A stretch of DNA of 64,000 nucleotides from Lentinula raphanica (lineage: Eukaryota; Basidiomycota; Agaricomycetes; Agaricales; Omphalotaceae): assembly GCA_027919835.1 (NCBI GenBank), contig JANVFP010000009.1, positions 1,426,001 to 1,490,000 on the forward strand, read 5' to 3'. Made by a program: the position numbers and the translations under genes. The notes under the pieces were generated by a model. It saw only the letters and a list, made by a program, of their open reading frames with translations, ran no database searches and was not told the DNA's origin. Positions within the stretch are counted from its first letter, which is position 1. Each line of letters begins with the position of its first letter. Below, piece after piece: positions 1 through 10,473 of the stretch.

Positions 1-600
1 ATATCGAATGAATAGAGGATCTAGTATAATTTGGAGTGATAAAATTTTTTACACTTGTCGCGTATTTTTTTTTAATTTGCATTTTCAGGGACAATGAGGC
101 ACCCCTGAATTTTTTCAATATTTTTTATGATTTTTTCAGATTTTTGACTACAAGATGACATCAAGTTCTATTTTTAGACCAATTTCCTTTTTGAGTAGTT
201 TTAATGTGCCTGAGGTAATCAGTACCCTGTGTTAGCCAATTCTGGATTCCATATGATATTTTTCTATTATCAGGCACCAATATATACCCTAGACATATGT
301 CTTCTAAAAATAGAATTGCCTACTGTGTATATTTTTGGATTATTTATGATTTTTCCCCCATATTTTTAGGGACCTATTTAGACCCTATATGTATTCTTAC
401 CAAAAAAAGGTAATGTATCAATCAGGTTATTTTCTCCTTTTTTAAGCAAATCATTTTTCTCCTAATTTTTGAGTATTTTACTGATTTTATATATATTTTA
501 TTTACCTATATACATTTATTTAAATAATATAACCAAAAAGGAAATAATCTACAGAGCTCTCGGAATTATATGAGGGCCCCCCGGCAATTTTTAGCAGGTT
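1..600. repeat. Diverged relative of the palindromic element family, cut by the window edge
   Basis: AT-rich sequence without a believable gene. It contains the same building block as the arms of the palindromic elements further right: TTGGAGTGATAAAA, then a CTTGTCGCG tract, TTTGCATTTTCAGGG and GGCACCCCTGAATTTTTT, in that order (about 30-110). A GC-rich stretch with CCCCCCGG and CCCGGA near 575-605 resembles the GC-rich subterminal block of those elements. No clear end was found, so this is a decayed or partial copy. Confidence 0.5.
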
Positions 601-3074
601 CCCGGAGCTATTCCAGCAGCCCCGGTGAACTTTTTAGTGCACTGTGAAGTTCACGGTATGGATTACAATACACCACTGTGAAGTTCACAGCTTGTTTTAA
701 AGTATCTTTACTGCTACAGGTGAAAGATGACAACGACGAGCCAATGAAAGGGTAAATGGAAGAAAGGGAGGCCAACGACGACGTGGATATAGCAGGACCG
801 AGGGGGTTTAGCACAAGAAGCGGGACCGAGGGTTCTTGTGGGGTTCTTGAGACCCGGATGTGCATGGAAAATTTTGGAAATTGTCGACTTGCGTCGACGA
901 TGCCTCCATCCTGACGACGGGACCTCATTAGCCTAGGTGTAATCTGTTCTGTGAACGGATTACGCACTGATTATGATACTGGCTGGCAGACCATGTCCTC
1001 GCGGTCCCCAGCCCTCTATATTTGTCCTAACCCATCCTGTATCCTCCCTAGTCGTCTTGTGGTCCCGATGTGTTGTCCCGATGGTCCTAGCGTGTCGAGG
1101 AAGAAAGTGGTGGTCGAGGAGGAAAGAAGCAATGAGGAAGAAGAAGTGTGGGAAATATAGAAAGGCGGCGCTTCTGCGTTGAGATGCCGAGACGCCAAGT
1201 AAGTGCCAGCTCGGCGTAAGCTCGGCCAACGATAACAGGGGCTTGTAGGGCTTGCTAAGGCCTAGGAAAATAAGGAAAAATACCAGAAAAATAGGGAAAA
1301 ATGCCAGAGATATTCAGGGAATATTTGTAAAAATTGTGGGGGTGGCAGAGATCATGTTATGCTTCATAACATCCCCGGTGCACAAGGCTCAGCATTATTC
1401 ACTTTCGTGTAAAGCGTTGATATTTTATTGAGGGGTACATACTTTACCATAGTAGATCTATTTCTTAGCGTAGCCATGTGCAAATTGAGTAATCCATGTG
1501 TTGTCCAGATGAATGCATGTCTGAAGAGAATCAAGAGGAACCACCTGTCATCGTTAGAAGGAGCCGTCATCATCATTGTCAAAAACGCATGTGAAGCTGA
1601 GATTTGATTCGAAGGGAACTTGCTGTCATTTGAAAATGATTCGAGGGAAACTAGATATTGCTGTTGTAAACAACATGGAGGAGGCTGTTGCTATTATTAT
1701 TGTCAAGAACGAGCATGAGGTGATACAGAGTAGAGCCAAAATATGCCTGAATGCTTTCCAGCCTCTAATGGATGTCCTTACCGCTAACCATCCCATATCT
1801 GCCTCTCCTTGTTGTCCTTGCAACAACATATATCAAAGTAAATGCAAGCCTTGCCTTCGCCAGAATCAGGATATAACCAAGGTCTCAAGATTCACAGTGG
1901 ATTCATCGCTGGAGGCATAGGCTCTACGCCACTAGAACGTCGCGAATGAAATCAACACGGTGGTGGTGGTTGAAAAAACAAGACCAGTTTCTGTACACAA
2001 GATCACACGGGGCGAGAGCAGTGACCCTCACGACCAGCTCACGATTGTGTCGCTGCGCATTGGCAAGAAGTAAGAAGAAGTCAGAAGTTATCAAGTGGCG
2101 TGACCGTCATCTGGACATGTTATGTCATCAGTCCAAACATTGACAAAGTTGAAAATGTTGTTGAACTGGAACTGCAAATCGTTCTCTCAACTCTCTCATT
2201 CTCTTCAACGTACAAGCCCTCAAGCGCAAGCTCAAACTTAATCTCAAGATGTATCCATGTTGTCAAGTTCCTATCTCCTCAACATTGGAAAAGGCTCGCA
2301 AATACATCTAGTCATCAATTGCTCAAAGCCTCAATGTTTTAATGTTTTCAACAACTTCTCAACCAAAGCTCATCTCAAGTCTCTCAAGCCCAAGTTCTCG
2401 TCAAAACAATTCCTTATAGTCAACCACAAGTTCTTGTCAAGACGATTCTTTCTCAAGCCTTCAAATGGCTTCGAATTTGTTCCCAAAGTTTTGAATACTC
2501 AAGATCTTCAACATGCCGCGGCTTCTGGTCTGCCATATACATCTACAGGGCACTGCTATCATTGGGATTTCGAACCATTACGCTAGAGTGGGTACCAGGG
2601 CTGAAGGTGCATGTAACACTGGCCGGCGTTTTGAACATATGCTTATTTATTTGCCAGGCAGTCATGATCAGATTCAGTCTCATTCTTGTCGTACAATGCT
2701 GCTGGGTTCGTCTCGGTTCAAAATGCGGCGTTCACCTTGTATTATCTCCCTGCCTGTAATGGAATATTCTACAACGAATTCTACACACTATTTTTTCATC
2801 TTTGATGTGCCTTCAATAAGATTCAATAAGCGACCAACAAGCAACTGCCAATGTTATACTATAACATGCACTGAGAGTTGAATATTACAAACAGATTCAT
2901 AGGTCATCCAATTTGAACCCAGATTCCTGGACAATTTGAACTCGAAAGTCCTGATTATCAGGTTAACCGGTGTCGGATGATATGTCAAATCATTCCTCCC
3001 CCCTTAAAATTCAATCCATGTTTTTTTCAACTTTCAGTGACATCCCTTTGCGATTAACCAAAAGTTAAACCAAG
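601..3074. other. Intergenic or decayed sequence, no recognised gene
   Basis: Only short open frames on both strands (under 125 codons), with no domain I recognise and no consistent intron pattern. Two copies of CACTGTGAAGTTCAC lie at 640-654 and 674-688, and the second is part of a hyphenated palindrome (678-690). These may be the end of a decayed transposon. Otherwise I see nothing. Confidence 0.4.
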
Positions 3075-3856
3075 GTCTGGCTGTGTAGACACATCACATG
3101 GGTCTCTGAATATATTTCGAACATTTGCAGTGCTTATGGGGCGCTTGGATCATCAGCTGATAGCTGCACATGGTCTCATCTTCACATGCATCAGGCATAT
3201 CATGATGGGGTTGATCTGGTCCTGATGGTGGCTGTTACAGGTGCCAGAGGTCTGAGCAGAGGCCTGTAAAAGCGAGTTTCATCATCAGTTTTTGATCTCC
3301 CATTCTTCCTTTCCTTCTCCCACCATCTCTGACCTGGGTGAGGCTGCCTGCATGTCCCCTTGCTCTATTTGAGCTCTGATTTCACTATCCAGCACATTCC
3401 TCCATCTGTACAGACTACAGGCCTTCCAGAAGTGTTTCAGATACAGGAATCTGGTATGAAATTTCGCATTTTTCACCATCAAGACACTGAACAGACATCA
3501 AAGCACATCCAGACAGATCTAAGGTGATCAGACACTCTAGGAGTTGATTCCTTTGCTAGATCTTGGGTTTTTGGTGTCTCAGTGCACTCTGATCATGTCT
3601 GATAAGCCTCTACATTGTACTGACTCTTATCTACATAGATCTAACCTTGATCTGCCTGTTTTTCCTTCACCCTCCCTCCTCTCCCTCATATCATGTATGT
3701 TCTCATTGTTTGTATATATGTAGTGGTATGTAGCTACATCCTTACCTATCCTGTATCATTATGTAGCCCTCCATGATCCGCTCTGAATGTTATGGGCTTT
3801 GGCCCAGTGTTGGCTAACTCTTACTTCCTGTCCCACCTGAGTGCAAAAGGCAGAGG
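3075..3856 (+). mobile_element. 5'-truncated YR-retrotransposon unit, opposite orientation to its neighbour
   Basis: Same repeat as the units at 49284-51574 and 53750-55039, but lying on the + strand. It starts inside the leader (CACATCACATGGGT near 3090) and ends at the family's fixed 3' terminus, GAGTGCAAAAGGCAGAGG (ends 3856). It abuts gag/RT copy A, which runs the other way, so copy A is cut right after the codons for Tyr-Ile early in its RT frame. Confidence 0.7.
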
Positions 3857-3950
3857 AGTTGATATAACTAGACATAGATTGCAAGGTAGCAAGAATTTGA
3901 GGATTGTTCAAGAGGTGATCAGGAGGTGAAGGTAGAGGAGGTGCAGTCAT
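3857..3950 (-). pseudogene. RT start fragment, copy A
   Basis: First ~31 codons of the RT frame (Met-Thr-Ala-Pro-Pro start at 3950), matching copies B and D up to Ser-Tyr-Ile. It then runs into the inverted terminal unit ending at 3856, which adds an unrelated tail. No catalytic RT motif remains. Confidence 0.7.
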
Positions 3951-4080
3951 AGTAGATGTGATACTGGGAGGAATAATGTTACAAGATGAACTAGAAGAAG
4001 ACCATAGATAGCCACGCCTAAATCGTGGATTTGAAGCAGATTGAGAGGAGTCCAAAGTATGCTTTGTGCCAGCCAGAGAT

Positions 4081-5841
4081 TTAGGCCCTTGAAGAGCGCT
4101 TTCTACTCTCTCTGCGACGCTTCTGGAGCTGGTCATAGCAGGACTGGTTGTCAATGGCTCTGTGCTGTTCCCCACACTCACTGCAGTAGCCATGCTTCCT
4201 GTTATTAGGACAGGGCTCTGAACACCTCTTCTCATTCCAGAGGATACAAGGTGTGTCACGACGTTTTGAACTGGGAGAGGAAGATGATGGACTACCACCA
4301 GAAGGCCTCTTCCTAGCAGATAACAACTCTTTGAGCAGAAGAGTGTGGAAGCTTTCTGGATTGCCCAGATCAAAAAGAGTGTTGGCAGCCTTCTGCCTAG
4401 CTTCTTTATCAACTCTGATTGCCACAGATGGATCATAAGGTGAAGATCTGAAGTACTCCATAATTTGAGATTTGTATGTCTCCAGCTCAATTTTCCTATG
4501 TGGATAAACCTTGAGCAATGGAGAAGTCCATGCATCAAAAACTCGGAGCCATTGAGACTCAGAAGTGACAGGCATGGACTTGAGGACTTGATCCTTACAA
4601 ACCAGCTTGTACTCTGAACCAAAGTCTCTGCTATCATCATAGGCTAATGAGGAGAAGCTAACCAAGGCAGCATAGACTTTGTCAAAGTCAACAAAGCGAT
4701 CCTCGACAACGAGGCGCAACAGAGAGATAGGGAGAGGGTCAGAGAAAGGCTGAGCAGCCAATAGTGATACAACAGGGTCCAAATTGCTCTCAGCAGCAAA
4801 CAGATTCTTAAGCTCCCAGGTCTTCTGCACATGAGCAGGAAGAGATGTAGGCCCTGACAGATGGGCCAAGTGAGGAGCAGCTTCAAGAAGTGTGGCAGGA
4901 AGCATTGAAGCAGTAGGAGCAGGTTTGACAGGAGAGGCAAGAAGCCTAGCCAAGGCATCTCTCCCAACCTGTAGAATAGGCTCTGAATCTTGAGCAGAAG
5001 CACCAGAGTCAAGCTGGGCCCCTTGCTCATCATCCAGGTCCTGAATCTGAGTTTGCATGCTAGCCCAAGCAGCCTCATTGACAGCATCCTCATGAGAGAC
5101 AGCATTCTGATCAGCTGAAACAGCAGCCTCCTTCCCTTTGAGTTTGTCTCTCTTGAACTGATTGGTCTCTCTCTGAATATCCATGATCTGAGACACATAA
5201 TCTTGGGATACAACAGGATCATTAGATGAGATATCTCTAATAGCCCTAAAGGCTTCCATAGCATTGAGCTCCTCATTTCTGAACTGTTCAACAACTTCCT
5301 GCAGAGTCCTGGCTTGTTCACTGACTGCCTGAAACTCCAGAGCTTGCTCAGGGTCATCAGAGAGCCTGGCAGTAAGGGAGGGAGGAGGTGACAAGTGGGG
5401 AGCAGCAGAGGAAGATGGAACATCAGAGGGATGAGGAGACACAGACCTGAAGTGGACATGAGCTCTACCCTGTTTAGAGGAGCTAGAAGCGCCCATGGAG
5501 CGCCCAGGAAGCGAGCTAGAGGTGATCTGAGAGTGAGAGGACATGTTAGAGCACTTTTGAGAAGAAGGGAGCAACTTTGATCTGGCCTGATCTGGCCTGA
5601 TCTGATCAGATAAGGGTTTGAGGCGAGTTTGAGCAGGATTGAGGGGTCTAGAGGCCTCAGAAGCACTCTGATCTGCTCTGATCTTGGTGGATAAGGATTT
5701 GGGGAGAGTTTGAGCAAGATCAAGGTGTCTGAAGGGCTTAGATGAGGCCTGATCAGCATGGATCTGGCTAGATTTGGACATGGAGGGTGTAGCAGCATGG
5801 ATAGCAAGAGGATCTGGTGATTCAGAGCGATGGGGAGCCAT
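4081..5841 (-). CDS. Gag-like protein of YR retrotransposon, copy A
   Basis: 586 codons from ATG at 5841. The N-terminal third is rich in Ser, Pro and Gln. The middle is helical and conserved between the three copies in this window. The C-terminal ~60 residues form a basic Cys/His cluster (C-x7-C-x3-C, then Cys-Ser-Glu-Cys and a last Cys) followed by an Arg/Lys tail, fitting a nucleic-acid-binding nucleocapsid-like module. The reading frame is intact although the rest of the element is lost, so it could still supply Gag in trans. Assignment as gag rests on position (upstream of RT in copies B and D) and the Cys/His tail; I did not recognise a named family. Confidence 0.7.
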   Translation of the reverse strand: MAPHRSESPDPLAIHAATPSMSKSSQIHADQASSKPFRHLDLAQTLPKSLSTKIRADQSASEASRPLNPAQTRLKPLSDQIRPDQARSKLLPSSQKCSNMSSHSQITSSSLPGRSMGASSSSKQGRAHVHFRSVSPHPSDVPSSSAAPHLSPPPSLTARLSDDPEQALEFQAVSEQARTLQEVVEQFRNEELNAMEAFRAIRDISSNDPVVSQDYVSQIMDIQRETNQFKRDKLKGKEAAVSADQNAVSHEDAVNEAAWASMQTQIQDLDDEQGAQLDSGASAQDSEPILQVGRDALARLLASPVKPAPTASMLPATLLEAAPHLAHLSGPTSLPAHVQKTWELKNLFAAESNLDPVVSLLAAQPFSDPLPISLLRLVVEDRFVDFDKVYAALVSFSSLAYDDSRDFGSEYKLVCKDQVLKSMPVTSESQWLRVFDAWTSPLLKVYPHRKIELETYKSQIMEYFRSSPYDPSVAIRVDKEARQKAANTLFDLGNPESFHTLLLKELLSARKRPSGGSPSSSSPSSKRRDTPCILWNEKRCSEPCPNNRKHGYCSECGEQHRAIDNQSCYDQLQKRRRESRKRSSRA

Positions 5842-6122
5842 ACAGAGTGTTGAGATGAAGATGGTGCTCAGGGAGAGCAGGAGGATGAAGGAAAAACAGG
5901 TAGATCAAGGTTAGATCTATGTAGATAAGAGTCAGTACAATGTAGAGGCTTATCAGACATGATCAGAGCGCACTGAGACACCAAAAACCCAAGATCTAGC
6001 AAAGGAATCAACTTCTACAGTGTCTGATCACCTTAGATCTGTCTGGATGTGCTTTGGTATCTGTTCAGTGTCTTGATGGTGAAAAATGCGAAATTTCATA
6101 CCAGATTCCTGTATCTGAGACA

Positions 6123-6563
6123 CCTCTGCCTTTTGCACTCAGGTGGGACAGGAAGTTAGAGTTAGCCAACACTGGGCCAAAGCCCATAACATTCAGAGCA
6201 GATCATGGAGGGCTACATAATGGTACAGGATAGGTAAGGATGTAGCTACATACCACTACATATATACAAACAATGAGAACATACATGATATGAGGGAGAG
6301 GAGGGAGGGTGAAGGAAAAACAGGCAGATCAAGGTTAGATCTATGTAGATAAGAGTCAGTACAATGTAGAGGCTTATCAGACATGATCAGAGCGCACTGA
6401 GACACCAAAAACCCAAGATCTAGCAAAGGAATCAACTCCTAGAGTGTCTGATCACCTTAGATCTGTCTGGATGTGCTTTGATGTCTGTTCAGTGTCTTGA
6501 TGGTGAAAAATGCGAAATTTCATACCAGATTCCTGTATCTGAGACACCTCTGGAAGGCCTATA
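6123..6563 (-). mobile_element. Solo YR-retrotransposon unit, 3' part (split by the pogo element)
   Basis: Runs from the fixed terminus CCTCTGCCTTTTGCACTCAG (6123, read on +) to AAGGCCTATA, where the pogo-like transposon enters. Its continuation, TAGTCTGTACAGATGG, is at 36099. The uninterrupted version, AAGGCCTATAGTCTGTACAG, is present at about 49717, so the empty site can be read directly in this window. Confidence 0.85.
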
Positions 6564-6858
6564 CAGTCATCCACCACCATTTGGGACAACCAAAATTCTC
6601 AGTGCTGAAATGACATGTTCTCCTTTCCTTTTCACTGTTTTGACTAGCTGGGCATGTAATTGATAATGAATATATTCTTTCTGTGTCGCTACATGAGATA
6701 TCCATTGAGGGATGGACATGCCATAGGTTGATCAGTCGAAAATCTTGTTATCACACGAGAACCAGCATTTGGGACGTGACATATCATGCTGATAAGATCA
6801 ATAGATATTCCATATCGAGTATTCAATTCAGATGTACAGCCTCCGTATCAGTCAACAA

Positions 6859-7740
6859 TCAGTCCTCATGTTCATCGCCGCTTTCTCCCTCTCCATCATC
6901 ATCGTCTTCATCGTCTTCTTCTGCAACCCTTTTTGGCCGTGGTTTCAATGACTCTGGCTTGAAATCTTCCCGCCACTTTGGCTTACACCATCCAGCTCTT
7001 CTCTTCTCTGCTTTTGCTTTTGCCTTTGCCTTTTCTGCCTCCCACAGTGCCACTGCCTCGTCATATCGCTCCTTCTTCTTTTTATTGCGCTCTTTTATCG
7101 CCTCATTCTCTCTTTTCCACTCTGCCAATCGTTCTGCGTGTACCTCCCTAGCTTCCCGGCGTTCAACTGCATCCTCAGCAGTTTTCTGTTGGTGTTGTTC
7201 GTGCTCTTCACAGAGTTTGTAAAACTCATCTCCGGTGAATAGCTTTGCCTTGCCATCGCCCATCAATTTCTTTTTTCCCTTGCTCTTCTCCTTATCCTCC
7301 TTTGCCTGTAGCTGCTTATTGACTTGAACCGCATAGATATTCGATAGAATGACGCCTGCCTGCATTCCCATCATTGCCTCCTTCCGAGCAGCATCTCTGG
7401 CCTCTGATTCAATCAACGCATCTCGCAACTTCAGTTCCTGGTCCGTTTCTGCTGGGGTCTCTAGCAAGGCACTGTAACGTGAGTTGATCTTCTTTGGAGA
7501 GATTCGATGGGCACTGAATGAGGGTGGCTTAGATGTGGATTTGATCGGTGTATTATCAACGAGGAATCCTGCCGAGGTTGAACAAAGGTTATCGAGAGAG
7601 TGCCGGACAAAAAGAGGTGTGGATGATGGGACAGGTTTGTTATCCACATCTGTGTCGTCGTCTGATATTGTTTCATCCTGATCCCGCTCTGCTTCCTCCA
7701 TCACAGCAACATAATCAATGTAGTCCCGCACCATGTCGGT
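6859..7740 (-). pseudogene. Pogo-like transposase, C-terminal part (after the LTR insertion)
   Basis: Continuation of the transposase at 34258-35634. When one TCGGT duplication is removed, Arg-Ile-Met-Thr-Asp at 34258 joins Met-Val-Arg-Asp-Tyr-Ile-Asp here in frame. This ~295-residue tail has no catalytic residue. It holds a Ser/Thr-rich linker, a strongly charged Lys/Glu/Ala coiled-coil-like region (about 7300-7000) and an acidic Glu/Asp end. Such long charged tails are common in fungal pogo proteins. Confidence 0.85.
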
Positions 7741-9431
7741 AATACGCCCATTTTGCGTGCAGGCATGCAATGGCCTAATTTTAACGATTAGAGCCTTGTA
7801 GAGTACTAAAGGACTGTAGTGAGCCCGAGCTGACAGTCAAACTTGTATCATGTTAATGCCAGGACGTCAGATCCAGACAGGAAAACACATCCTGACGAAT
7901 AATAAGAGTTCACACTCAAGTCCCTTGGTCGGGGAGTCCTTCAAGACAAAGCCACCTCTGATATGAGCTATCAAGGGATTATCAACTTAGTTTTCAACGC
8001 CTAATGGCCAACTGAGTATGATACTGCACCGAGACGAGCTTAGAACCAATAGATCTATTCGTATTACCAGTGGGGATGGATTATTCAAGGCCCAGACTCA
8101 ACAGATCTGTTCACTTAGATCGAGTTTCGGGCTGGATCAGGTCGCAGGAATGTGACTAAACGGAGAAACAACCAAAGTGTATCATCCCAGTTACATGTGG
8201 ACGTTTCCTAAATGGGAAATAGACGCCTGAGATGTACAGCTTTGACCAGGAGTGTTGCAAGGGTAGATCTTTCGACTTCACCATTGTCAAACCTCTGGAT
8301 CTATTCGATATATGCATATTGTTGGAAAGCTAGAAGCCAAACGAACCTATTGGGACAGGTTTCCCCCCTTTATATGTACTCCCATTCAGTTGGAGAGGCA
8401 TACAACCGTTCACATAGCGGAATCAAATGAGGAAATGTTTGAGTTACCTGTGCAGGAGCTTATCCGTGCCCTTTAACCACCAGCATGTGGATGGACGCAC
8501 AGACCAGGTCCGGATTCAAAGGTCAGGCAACTAGATCTCGACGAAGGACCACCAGAAATGGACATTTTACTTGTTTTTATCCTTTTTACTCTCTGTTTCT
8601 CTGGTGTTTGTATCGTTTCTCGTCCTATCTTTCCTTATTTGTATCAGATCTCGGACTCCGTTCTCTCAAATCTATAGATCTATTCCATAAAATAGTAAAT
8701 TGGCTACAGATCTATTCGTAGAAGTACTTAAGGATGTAGCCTACAAAAATATAGTTTAGGTTTTGTGCCCAGTTTCTCTGACTAGCTAACCTTTGCTCTC
8801 ATACGTGAGGAGTAAAGGCTTTGTAAGCCGGGCGGTCTTCGAAAGTGGTTGTGAAATTCTCATCTCGTTAGGCCCGATATCCTGTCAGTTGATAAAGTCT
8901 CAGCTAGATTTGAATCGAAGGTAGACTCCTATCGTGGAGATACAGAGGGCTTGGTTCTCGGTTGTTCCAAGTGAGCGTTCAGAGTTTCGGTGGCTCTGTT
9001 CAAGCAGACGTGTGGTGATCGGTGATCCATACGAGCTGTGAAGGTTTCCTGTGATCGGTGATCAGTAGATCTTCAACCTGGTTCTGATAGTATTTGTGTG
9101 GTCATAAAGTCTGATCTATACGAGTTCTCTCGTTCCTTGTAAACCCTTTGAGTGGATCACTCACCCCCTTCGAGTCCAGATCAAAGATCTGTACTTCCGT
9201 GTCACTTCGCTCTGTTGACCTGTATTGCGGATCCAGTAGATCTTTTAAGACTACCAGTTCGTTCTAAGGTATAAGATCATGCGGAATCTCTGACAACGCC
9301 CCACACCTCGCTTAAATACATTTGACAAACGACATAAGAAGTATATTGGTGATCAGTGTTCAGTGATAAAGTCACTAGGTCATTAGATCTATCCAACGAA
9401 GCATTAAATTGCACCCTTCATATCCTCGTTA
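7741..9431 (+). repeat. 5' LTR of the giant retrotransposon
   Basis: 1691 bp, the same length as the 3' LTR; the only difference I see is base 6 (AATACG versus AATACA). The ends are AATAC...CTCGTTA, not the usual TG...CA. At least 12 AGATCT hexamers, some in the longer form AGATCTATTCGT (near 8050 and 8706), lie inside it, where chance predicts less than one. I could not place the transcription start. Confidence 0.93.
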
Positions 9432-9433
9432 TC

Positions 9434-9451
9434 TGGAGCCCACCGCGAGGG
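9434..9451 (+). other. Candidate primer-binding site
   Basis: TGGAGCCCACCGCGAGGG begins two bases after the 5' LTR. The leading TGG fits the CCA end of a tRNA primer. I could not assign the tRNA. Confidence 0.6.
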
Positions 9452-9558
9452 GTGGAATCTATATTTTGGAACGAACTCGAGAGATCTATCGATTTCTCAA
9501 ACCATTGCCTTAGGTCGAACTTTGTTTGATCTTAAAAATAGCTCCAAGGGAGTCTCGG

Positions 9559-9753
9559 ATGTCGAAGAACGCAGGTTCTTTAGATTACTTTGATCCAGAG
9601 GTGCAACTCCGGATAAAAGAAAACGTGTTACAAAGAAGCCTACGGTTCCTGTCTACGATCCGAAGAACCTCGGACGAGCAAAGAGCAATCCAGATAACGG
9701 GACTGCTGCTAGATCTGCTTCTGAAGTTCCAAGAACGAACAGATCTGGTGTAG
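9559..9753 (+). CDS. Small leader ORF, unknown
   Basis: 64 codons from ATG 9559 to a stop just ahead of the gag frame. The translation is rich in Arg, Leu and Gln and has no recognised motif. It could be a translated leader ORF or simply open by chance. Confidence 0.25.
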   Translation: MSKNAGSLDYFDPEVQLRIKENVLQRSLRFLSTIRRTSDEQRAIQITGLLLDLLLKFQERTDLV

Positions 9754-9887
9754 TGCAAGGAAGCAGTAGACGTCAGGCAGTTACTGCTGAACCAGTCGAT
9801 TTGACTAGTTTGAATCCTACATTACCACACTCTATTTCTTTTGACTTGCAACGTATCGTGTTTGGGAACAGAATACCAAATATAACA

Positions 9888-10473
9888 ATGAGTACTACAC
9901 AAAATGACCAAAATGCACAAGGTGCAAACGAGGCTCCAGTGGATATCCTCAAACTGTTGGGACCTCCTGCGTTGTCTCCTGAAGAGCAAGGGGAATACAA
10001 CAATGCAAAGTTCCCTGCCACTCATAAAACGGCTATGATCTTGGATCTAGCAGATCCGATCCAAATGCCTGAATGGATGAGGTTCTGTCTAACGACGTTC
10101 CAAGCCACGGGTGTGACCTCTGAGAAGGTGAAGATGCAAAGGATCTTTGGATGGATGACACTCCAGACGAAGCAAGCCTTAGAGCATCTCCCTGGAGCGG
10201 AGGAAGGAAAGGAGGATGCTGATCAATTCCTTCGAGCCATGATTGAGCGGTTCCCGTCTATCTTTGGCAAACCCCTGGGTTCCAAGAAAGCTATGCTGGA
10301 ATTGGTTCAGAGGTTTCGACCATTGAGAGTCGAGGATGGATCTGAGCTGTTGATCTATTGCATGTTGTTCGAAGTCAAGGCCAATAAGTTGTTGAAACCG
10401 CCTCCGGCGATTGGAAACCATGAATTGGTGTCGGTCTTTCTATCAGCATTCGATGGAAACCTGAGAAACACAG
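9888..10473 (+). CDS. gag: Gag, N-terminal part (interrupted by palindromic element 1)
   Basis: Start taken at ATG 9888 (Met-Ser-Thr-Thr-Gln); the longer upstream frame has no ATG. The region reads as a capsid-like helical domain (LDLADPIQMPEWMRFCLTTF, later FRPLRVEDGSELLIYCMLF). After Asn-Leu-Arg-Asn-Thr the frame meets element 1. Taking out element 1 and one CAG rejoins it in frame with Ala-Val-Arg-Lys-Ala at 13432. Confidence 0.85.

Larger units (their letters stand above)
3857..6122 (-). mobile_element. Truncated YR retrotransposon, copy A (leader, gag, start of RT)
   Basis: Contains a 5'-truncated leader (6122-5842), a full-length gag frame and only the first ~31 codons of RT before the inverted unit at 3856. 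RNase H and the tyrosine recombinase are missing. The upstream junction with the next unit lies in the shared hexamer CCTCTG (6123-6128), a microhomology. Confidence 0.75.

Noticed and set aside
3075..6563. Copy A flanked by true inverted terminal repeats of a DIRS element
   Set aside because: The inverted unit at 3075-3856 is cut into the RT coding region and matches a solo unit, so a separate insertion explains it better than an element-wide inverted terminal repeat.
7741..9431. AGATCT density as a cloning or assembly artefact (restriction site)
   Set aside because: The sites lie inside conserved coding frames and both LTRs at natural spacing, with extended flanking consensus.
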